Shown here: piece after piece, positions 9,100 through 17,400 of the stretch
How positions within the stretch are numbered: position 1 is the first letter of the stretch
How the letters are laid out: every line of letters begins with the position of its first letter
Source of the DNA: Erwinia persicina
Lineage (GTDB): Bacteria > Pseudomonadota > Gammaproteobacteria > Enterobacterales > Enterobacteriaceae
Direction: 5' to 3'
Length of the DNA: 64,000 nt
Assembly: GCF_014838825.1 (NCBI RefSeq)
Contig: NZ_JACYMO010000004.1
Coordinates: 248,001 to 312,000 of the forward strand
The notes under the pieces: model-generated
Told to the model about the DNA's origin: nothing
The model's input: only the letters and a program-made list of their open reading frames with translations
Databases searched by the model: none
Program-made: the position numbers and the translations under genes

Positions 9100-9537
9100 T
9101 TACAGGTCACGGGCAATCATCGCCTGCAACCCCACCTGCTGGCCGTAAGAGAGTTCCAGCGTGTTGCCATCCGGGTCGGCAAAGAAGGCCCAGTAGCCGA
9201 CGGGCTCAGGGAACTGAACCGGCGCTTTGCGCAGCACCCCTTCTTTTTCTGCCAGCGCGACTTTACGGTCAATCTCTTCGCGGGAGGCGCAGGCAACGCC
9301 AAGGTGGCCGAACGGCCCGAGGGGGGTATCCCTTCTGACCGCAGTCTGCACCAGCACCAGCGCAAACGGTCGGGTCAGGTCAGAGAGCCAGGCCACTTTT
9401 TCGGCCTCCGGCACTCCCGGCTCGCGCTGGTGTACCACCTGCATCCCGGCATAACGCTGATAGAAATCGATACTTTTTTGTAAGTCCTGCACTTCAAAGG
9501 CTACGTGGGTGAACCCCACATCCACTGCACTACTCAT
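9100..9537 (-). CDS. VOC-family (glyoxalase/bleomycin-resistance) protein
   Basis: 145 aa. Paired beta-alpha-beta-beta-beta modules: FTHVAFEVQDLQKSIDFYQR at the N-terminus, FGHLGVAC in the middle, and DPDGNTLELSYGQQ near the end. The expected metal ligands (His11, the His of FGHLG, the Glu of TLELS) are present, so it is probably an active metalloenzyme of the glyoxalase I/dioxygenase superfamily. Substrate is unknown. Free-standing, minus strand. Confidence 0.8.
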   Translation of the reverse strand: MSSAVDVGFTHVAFEVQDLQKSIDFYQRYAGMQVVHQREPGVPEAEKVAWLSDLTRPFALVLVQTAVRRDTPLGPFGHLGVACASREEIDRKVALAEKEGVLRKAPVQFPEPVGYWAFFADPDGNTLELSYGQQVGLQAMIARDL

Positions 9538-9648
9538 CGCCCACTCCTTGATTGATCGTCAGAGCCGTTATCATGGCGCGTTTGCGGCAAGGCAGGTGAT
9601 CGTCAGTGCGGGCGGCGGGTATCAGGGCACAGATTGTGCTATTCGTGT

Positions 9649-10212
9649 TCAGTTAATGACCCGCGGCACCATCGCCTGCCAGCCGCCATCCTGCGGCAGA
9701 TATTTATTGCCGTAAGTGGCGTTGGCAATGGGTTTCAACACCCATTGTCCGCCCGCGTCTTTGACCAGCTCATTCGGCCAGGCACGGCAGCGATACATTT
9801 TCAGGTCGACCGCCTGACTCAGCTGATAATAATGTCCTTTCTCAGGGACAAAGCTAACGATATTCATGCAGCGGTTCTTACCGCGATGATAACTGTGATA
9901 TACCGTGGTTTTTCGGCCCGCATAAACCGGCGTTTCAAAATAATCACTGGTGTAGGTCGCTTCCTTACCGCTCACCCTGGGCATGCCCTGATCCTGCGTA
10001 TTACGCAAGACCAGACGGCTTTCACGGATGAGCCCCCCGCGCAGTTTACCGTTGTCCATTTGATACAGCGCGTTACTCTCCGTGCTGCCCATAATACGCA
10101 GCATGGCGACGTCCGCACCCGCGGGAGGCGGAGTAAAGAATTCCTGCTGTGGCAGCAGGCTACAGCCGCTGAGCCACAGTCCGGTCAGCGCGAAACTCCA
10201 GCGATAGTTCAT
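9649..10212 (-). CDS. Lipoprotein of unknown function, paralogue of the protein at 10585
   Basis: 187 aa. Signal peptide with lipobox LSGC (lipidated Cys17), then FFTPPPAGADVAMLRIMGSTE, a YFETPVYAGRKTTVY core and two Cys in the C-terminal half (RCMN, YRCRAW) that could form a disulfide. It has the same plan, motifs and Cys positions as the protein encoded at 10585-11172 (FFTPPAAGE, RIVGGTE, YYETPVVAGQKT, RCSS, RQCRGLP), so the two are paralogues. Residue 2 of the mature part is Ser, so outer-membrane sorting is expected. Last gene of the CDI locus tail; role unknown. Confidence 0.75.
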   Translation of the reverse strand: MNYRWSFALTGLWLSGCSLLPQQEFFTPPPAGADVAMLRIMGSTESNALYQMDNGKLRGGLIRESRLVLRNTQDQGMPRVSGKEATYTSDYFETPVYAGRKTTVYHSYHRGKNRCMNIVSFVPEKGHYYQLSQAVDLKMYRCRAWPNELVKDAGGQWVLKPIANATYGNKYLPQDGGWQAMVPRVIN

Positions 10213-10225
10213 CGGTCAGCCGTTA

Positions 10226-10588
10226 TCACGTCCAGACTTCCTGCCCGTCCGGGGTTATCCATACCAGCCCGGCGGGCGCTTTCGCCAGAAACCAGAGGCC
10301 GGTGTCATCAACATCCTCTGACTCATCGTCTGAATCAGGCGAAGGCCAGGCGTCAGCCAGGCGCTGTAGCTGTTCCTCCACCGACCCGGCCAGAAAGTGG
10401 CCATCGCTAGCCAGGCAGATCTGCCCGCCCTTCAGCTCCTGGCGTAACAGCTCAAAGAAGATCGCTTTTCTCAGGCTGCTGTTATCCGGGATCGTGCGGC
10501 ACTCGACCTCTATATGCTGCCAGAGCGCGCCGAGTGACAGGCCACGGGCACTTTGCAGCACCGATTGTTTGATGGTTTCCGGACTCAT
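10226..10588 (-). CDS. DUF596-like small protein
   Basis: 120 aa, cytosolic, acidic in the middle (SPDSDDESEDVDD). The pattern of a helical N-terminus (FFELLRQELKGGQICLA) followed by FLAGSVEEQLQRLADAWP and a C-terminal GLWFLAKAPAGLVWITPDGQEVW resembles DUF596 proteins, which are often found near polymorphic-toxin loci; this assignment is from memory of the family pattern. Its start overlaps the stop of the upstream lipoprotein gene by 4 nt, so it is translationally coupled. It may be an orphan immunity protein (inference). Confidence 0.55.
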   Translation of the reverse strand: MSPETIKQSVLQSARGLSLGALWQHIEVECRTIPDNSSLRKAIFFELLRQELKGGQICLASDGHFLAGSVEEQLQRLADAWPSPDSDDESEDVDDTGLWFLAKAPAGLVWITPDGQEVWT

Positions 10589-11172
10589 CGCAGGTCAACA
10601 GGGGGAGACGGGGGCACCAGCCTGTCCGGCATCTTTTTCCAGTTAGCATCTTCATGGCCATATTGCCCGCCCCAGGTGACATCACTGATGCGCTCCAGCT
10701 GCCACTGTCCCGCAGCATTCTGCTTCAGCTCGTATGGCAAACCGCGACACTGGCGCAGACGCACGTCAACCTGCAACCCGAACTGATAGTAGTGCCCCTT
10801 CTTCGGCACAAAGCTCATGGTACTGCTGCACCGGTTGTTGCCGCCGTCATAGGCCAGGCCGATGATGGTTTTCTGGCCTGCCACCACCGGGGTTTCGTAA
10901 TAGTCGCTCCAGGACGATTTGTCCTGATCGCTGGCCACCGGCATCCCGCGATCCTGAGTATGGGTCAGAATAAACTCACTGCTGCGCACCAGCCCTCCCG
11001 TCGTCTGGCCGTTGACCTCCTGCTCAATGGAGGCCTGCTCGGTGCCGCCGACAATACGCACCGAGGCGGTATTTTCACCCGCGGCAGGCGGGGTGAAAAA
11101 GGAATTATGCGGAAACTGGCTACAGCCGCTAACGGAGGCCAGCAGCAGGAACAGTGTGGTTTTACGCAACAT
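10585..11172 (-). CDS. Lipoprotein of unknown function, paralogue of the protein at 9649
   Basis: 195 aa with signal peptide and lipobox VSGC (Cys17), Ser at +2. The mature protein carries FFTPPAAGENTASVRIVGGTE, DYYETPVVAGQKTI, and two conserved Cys (NRCSS, RQCRGLP). It begins 22 bp after the cdiI candidate and overlaps the next gene by 4 nt, so it is part of the same transcription unit as cdiA. Nothing in the sequence reveals an enzymatic function. Confidence 0.75.
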   Translation of the reverse strand: MLRKTTLFLLLASVSGCSQFPHNSFFTPPAAGENTASVRIVGGTEQASIEQEVNGQTTGGLVRSSEFILTHTQDRGMPVASDQDKSSWSDYYETPVVAGQKTIIGLAYDGGNNRCSSTMSFVPKKGHYYQFGLQVDVRLRQCRGLPYELKQNAAGQWQLERISDVTWGGQYGHEDANWKKMPDRLVPPSPPVDLR

Positions 11173-11194
11173 CGGTCGTTCTCCTCATCGGGGA

Positions 11195-11482
11195 TCAGGC
11201 GGTCAGTGCCAGGAGTTCCGCAGCCAGTTCGCGGGCATCCTGCTGATAGTTTTCACGCCAGCTTGCCGACCAGTCGGCGGGACGTCCCTGCTCTTCCCAC
11301 TCCGCCAGCGCCAGACCATTGACGATCTCCAGTTCAAACCACAGGCTTTGCCAGGCGTCCGCGTCCGTGACCAGCGCACTGTCCTGCCACAAAAATTCGG
11401 TGTGTGCGACAAAGCTGGCCCAGGCAAACAGATCCTCTGAAGCCCGCTCTGCCAGTTCGATCAACTGCGCCTTATTTACCAT
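11195..11482 (-). CDS. cdiI: Candidate CDI immunity protein
   Basis: 95 aa, mostly helical and acidic (rich in Glu/Asp and Trp). The ATG overlaps the last 11 nt of cdiA, the exact position where CDI loci encode the immunity protein that binds and blocks the CdiA C-terminal toxin in the producer. CdiI proteins are as variable as the toxins, so lack of recognisable similarity is expected. The assignment rests on position, coupling and size, not on homology. Confidence 0.7.
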   Translation of the reverse strand: MVNKAQLIELAERASEDLFAWASFVAHTEFLWQDSALVTDADAWQSLWFELEIVNGLALAEWEEQGRPADWSASWRENYQQDARELAAELLALTA

Positions 11483-14400
11483 ATTTCACCGTCACCACTT
11501 TTCCAGAACTGTTCGTTACGACCGAAACATTGTTAGTGGCATCATAGTACGACGTTGTATTTCCCCGGCTTGGGGTCGCAACGCCCGTCTTGATGGTGTT
11601 TTCCACCACCGACGGCATGATGCCGCGATCCTGCATTCTATCTAAAGAGTGACCTGAATACTCGCGGTTGCTGATGGTGCCAGCCTCGTTTCTTACCGGT
11701 TGATAAGACGGGTTTTTAGGCTGATTCATCTGATTTTGTTTACTGCCCAGCGGCAGGGCCGGGTCGCGTACGCTGCCGCTGGCGGGTGGCGTCGCCGTAC
11801 TGCTGCTACCTTTGCCGCTGCTCACCGGGCTACGCGTGCCTTTGATACCGCCACTCAGCGCGCCCAGCGCTGCACCCGCCAGAAGCTGCGCGCGATCGGC
11901 ATCCATACCGTAGCGGCTTTGCAGCTGCTGTGCGAACTGCGTACTGGACACCACGCCTTCGGCCTCCATCTGCTGGGCAAAGAGCGCAGACATGTCGTTC
12001 TTCATCTTCCACGGCACATCATCCGACCCCAGCACCCGATCGATCGCCTCACGTACCAGCATACCGTTAGCGGTCACATCACCAAAGTTGGCCTTACAGG
12101 CTGCCGCATCGGTCGCACAGACGGCAATCAGCTCGTCCTGCTGTTTCAGGCTGAGTTGCTGCATCTCTTTTCTGACCGTCGCGCAGTCACCGCGCGCTTC
12201 ACACCCCTGCGCCTTCGCGGCAAACTTGTCGATCTGCTCAGGCTTGAGGTAGTTATTGGTCATGGCATTATTGCCAGCTTTATAGGCATCCACCGCACCC
12301 GCGGTATCGCCGGACACCAGTGCACCGGTCAGACTGGTGGCAATCAGCGCCAGGTTCTTAATGGTATTTTTCTGCTGATTATCCAGCTGGTCCGTTGCGA
12401 CGTCCGGGTACAGTGCGTTATGAATGGCACGGATAGCCAGCTCGCCGCCCGCGCCCCCTGCGGCACCTGCCAGCGCATTCTGCCCGCTCATTTCCGCCAC
12501 AACCCCGCCGAGGATGGCGTGGGCAAAGGCATTGGTGGCAATCTCCTGCGCAGTCGGATTTTTCGGATCGTTATAGGTGACATCTTTAATCACCCCGGCC
12601 AGATAAGGCGTGGAGGCCTGCGCCAGCGCTTTCGCCGGGTCACCTCCCGCCAGCGCACCGATCGCCGTCACAGCCGCATTCCCCGCTTTCACCCAGGTAT
12701 CATCCGGGCCGTAGCCTTCCATTGCTTTCTTGTAGGCGCTGCTGCCTGTTACCGCATCCCAGTATTGTTTGCGCAGCTCTGGCGACGCATTGGCCCCCGG
12801 CTTTTCACCCACCTCCTCGATGCCCTGCTGGTTGGCATACAGCTGGCGCTCGGTAAGGATAGTGTTCATGGTGGAAGACGCAATCGAGCCGATCAGCTGT
12901 GCTTTCTGCAGGCGCTTCTGTTCCGCCGCCTTATCAAAGATTGGGCTGAGCGTCTGATTAGCGTGTTCCACATCACGGCTCAGGGTGCTGACATCCTGCT
13001 GCTGGTCAGCATTGCGGACAATCAGCGTACCGTCAGATACGGCCGAACGGGTGGTGCTGGAACCGTCGCCGGAGGTCTGTACCGCCGACATCGAGGTTGG
13101 CGCAATATTCTGCCCCAGCTGAGTCAGTTTCGGCGTGTAGGGGGTCTTCTCTTTACTCTGATCTCCGTTCGATGCTCCAGCGCTTTTTTCCAGTTTGAAC
13201 TCACTGGTCAGCCCGACGCTCACGCCAGAGGTCGCATAGTCGGCACGGTTCTCAATATCGCTGAAGCCCAGGGTGCCGGTGTCGAGACGATTGTTCGCCG
13301 CCTCAGAGGTGCTGCCAATCACCGCCCCGTTAAGCTGGGTGTGATTGCCAACCGTGACATCATAGCCGCCGTCTCCGGCGAAAATGCCGCTCTGTTCCTG
13401 CACGCTGTCATAGTTGCTCTTCAGCTTGTCGTTGCTGACCGACAGGCTGCCGCTGGCGGTCATCGACCCAAAGGTGAAGCTCAGCCCGCCGCTGACGTTC
13501 TGATTTTTTGACTTGAAGTTATTGCTGTCCTGCTCGCTGGTGATGGTCAGGTCGCGCCCGACATCCGCCACGATGCGATCGGCGCTGACCTGCGCCCCGG
13601 TCAGGGTGGTATCGCGGCCGCTGAGCAGCGTCACCTTGTTACCCGCGTCCAGCGTGGTTTCGCTGTGGGTCAGACCGTCGCCGTCTTCACTGCCTTTACC
13701 TTTGTTGGCTTTGGCAAAGATGCTGAGACCGACACCGCCGGAACCCGCGCCAATGCTGGCACCCACAGAACCCCCTCCGCTGCTCTTATCGCTGCTGGAG
13801 ACCTGGCTGTTTTCTGCCGATAGCAGGTTGATATCGCGCGCAGCGGATAACAGCATCTCATTCCCCGCCTGCAGCTGGCTGCCCTGTACCAGGATGTCGC
13901 CATTCTGCGTCGCGCCGTCGCTGCCGTTCGCGAAGATATTCAGATTGTGGGCGGCCTGAATAGCGCTGCCCGCCGACGTCATCTGCTCGCTCTGGCTCTC
14001 ACTGTGTTCTTTCTGCATGCCCAGCGACAGGCTGATGCCGACAAAGCTGTCATTTCTCGGATCCTGCAGTGCCCCGCGGATGGCCTGCGTAGCCTGATAG
14101 CCATCCAGGCCCGCTTTCACCAGCTGCAGACGCGCCATGCGGTCGTCCTGCTTATCGGTTTCCATCTCAGAAATGGTGTTGGCCGTATTCAGGGCGTCAC
14201 CGACCGCGCCGGAAAGAGCCAGCGTCAGGCCGCTGGAGCGCGTTTCTGACGTGCTGTGCGTACTGGCGCTGTTTTCAACCGAGCCAATTTCCACGTTTTT
14301 GCCGATCAGATTGATATCGTTACCGGCGATCACTTCTGAACCCTTAACCTTCAGATCGTTACCGGCAATCAGCGTGGTATCGCCGCTGACCGAACCGATC

Positions 14401-17400
14401 TGGCTGCCCTGCGCCGTCGCACTGACCGTTTCATTGGTGGATTTGGTGAAGTTAGTCCCGATGTTGACACCCAGCCCGCCGTTGCTCATCAGGCCGGACT
14501 TGGTTTTCTGCTTCATCGCCCAGGCGTCGCGGCTCTCCTGAGCCGTGTCCACCGTCAGATTGTTACCTGCTTTCATCGTCAGTGAATCATCTGCGGCAAC
14601 ATTACTGCCGCTGACACCGAGATCGTGCCCGGCCATCAGGGTGATATTTTTTCCACCCAGGCTGCTGGCGACCGCGTTCTCTTCGGTAAACCCGGCGCGG
14701 GTTTTGGTGGTATTGCTGGACAGGAAGCCTGACCCCTTAACCTTCGACGCCATATCCAGGGAGGCATCCTCACCGGCGGTACCGATGCTGATGTCGTTAC
14801 CGGCGCTCAGGTTAAGCGCGTTGCCCGCATTCAGCTTAGCCGCTGCCGTGGTGATATTATTTGCCGCCTGCATCAGCACATTGCCTGCGCCGGTGATCTC
14901 ACTACCCTGTGCGGTGGTGGTACTCTGGCTCAGGTGATTGTCTTTATTCCAGACGATGTTGTCACTGCTGCCAGAATTGACCGCCGTCAGGTTAATATCG
15001 CGCCCGGCGACCACGGTGGTCTGGCCGTTTTCCCCGGCGTTGACCACTTTTGCCCCCTGCAGATTGACGTCGCGTACCGCCTGCAGCGCCAGTTTGCCAT
15101 CATCCTGCTGCACATACATGCCAGCCACGCGGGACACCGTGTCGCGGCTAAAGCGGTTGCTGCCGTTGGTACTTTCCGTGTGGGTGGTTTGCGACACGAG
15201 GTTCAGATCGCGTCCCGCGCTGGCTACCAGCGAATTCTGCGCCTGGATCAGCCCGCCGTTATTGGTCAGATCCGTGTTGGCCAGCAGCTGCACGCTGCCG
15301 CCGCTGATAATACCGCCGACGTTGGTGATCGTATCGCCGCTAATGCTCACCAGCTGGCTGGCATTGACCCGCCCCGTATTGAGCATGTTACCGCTGACGC
15401 CGATGGCAATGTTGCGTCCGGCAAGCAGTGCGCCGCTGCCGTCCATATCGCCCTGTTTAACCTGGGCATAGACCTGCGGAACCAGCACGCTCTGACGGCT
15501 GCCATCGGCCAGCATGACGTCACGCGCCACCAGCCAGACCATATCGCTGGTCACGTTGGCCATCTGGCTGGCGGTCAGCGCCACGCCCGGTACCAGTCCA
15601 AAGGCTTTACCGAAGGCCACGCCTGACTCCATCAGCGCCTTGTACTGCTCTTCATCACTCTGATACCCGGCGAGGTAGCGATCGCCGGTCAGCTCCACCA
15701 GCTGCTCGCGCACCAGCCGCTGCTCATAGAAGCCGTCACCCAGGCGTTTCTGGGTGATATCCGGATCGGACTGTAACTGCGACAGCATGAAGTCGGAACT
15801 GAGCCAGGTTTTCTGGTTGGTATAGCGCGGATCGGTCTCGATCAGGTAGCTGCTGGAGGCGGAGGGAAGCTGACTGAACAGGCTGTTTTCCGGCAGCGTA
15901 GTGTCCGGCACCTGCGAGCGGATGACCGTCGCATCCGTTTGGCCCGCAATTTCAATACGCTGGCCGCCCGGCAGGGATGCCAGATCGCCACCGTTCAGCA
16001 GGCCCAGGCTGTAGCCATCTAACGTTGGGGCACTGCTCTGTACCTGAGTATTGCCTTTGACAACACCCGGTGACAGAGAAATCGACTGGATTTCATCCGG
16101 CGGCGTATAAGGTGAGGCATCGTGTTTCTGTTTATCATGCCCTTTCTTGTGGATGCGGTCCCATTCGATCACCTGCCCCACTTTCTGCACCAGCAGCGTG
16201 CCGGCCACTTCCACGTTTTTCAGGTTGGCGTTGCTGATCAACAGATCGCCACCGGCGATAATACGGCTCTTATCGTTCAGGGTACTGTCGGCGTTAATGC
16301 CCAGGCTGCCGCCGGCAATGATCTGGGCAGGATCGGATTCGGTGACCTGTTCCTGCCAGGTGTTCTGCGTATAGGCATACTGATAGTAGTGATCCTGATT
16401 ACACACCACGCCGTTAATGCAGATGTGCTGCACCTCATTATGCGAGAAGGTAATGTCGTAGTCGCTGGTGCCGTAATGGACGCCGTTGTTCAGCGACGGC
16501 ACCATATATTCTTCTTTCTGCTCCTCCGAGATATGTACCATCTGGGTAGCAAAATGGTCATTGATGTTGTTCAGCGTGCCGGTATTGATCAGCATATTAC
16601 CGGCGGATTCAATGGTGGCGCTGTGGTTGTTGAGGGTGGTGGCACGCCCGGTGGCGGCATTATTTTCATCCAGCTGACCGCCAATCGACATATCGCCGCC
16701 GCTGTAAATCAGGCTGTGAGCGTTGTTGTTCAGCGTGCCGACGCCGAGGTCCAGGCGCTGGCGGGCGGCGATCGTCGCCGCACTCTCGCCTTCGGTCAGG
16801 TTATTCAGTTCCCCGGCCTGGATCGCCAGGTGATCGCCGTAAATGCGTCCGGTGCCGATATTATTCACCGTCCCCGCCTTCAGCACGGTCTCGACACCAT
16901 CGATAATGCCCCGGTTAGTCAGGCTACCGGCCATATTCAGATGCGTACGCTGCCCGCTGATATCACCGCTCTGCTGATTATTCAGGCTGGCCGCCGTCAC
17001 CGCTAACTGCTGGCCCGCGCCCAGCTGACCGGCATTATCCAGGGTGCCCTGAACGCCGAGGTCGAGGTTGCCGTTGGCCAGCGCACTGCCGGTATTGTTG
17101 AAGTCGCCGTTAACCCCCAGCTGCATATCGCCCAGGGACAGCAGTTGTCCGCTGCCGTTGAGCGACTGGAGGCTGGCGTTGAGATTTTTTCCGGCAATGA
17201 TTTTTCCGCCCTCGTTATTCAGCGCGCCTGCCGTCAGCGTTGCGTTCTCTACGGCGGCAATACCGCCGTTCTGGTTGTTCAGTGCCAGACCGCCCGTTTC
17301 CAGCGTCAACTGCTGGCCAACCACCGTCCCGCCGACGTTATTGAGGCCGGTGCTGCGCACCTGCACGTTACCCGCAGATTCCAGCCGTCCGCCGTTATTG

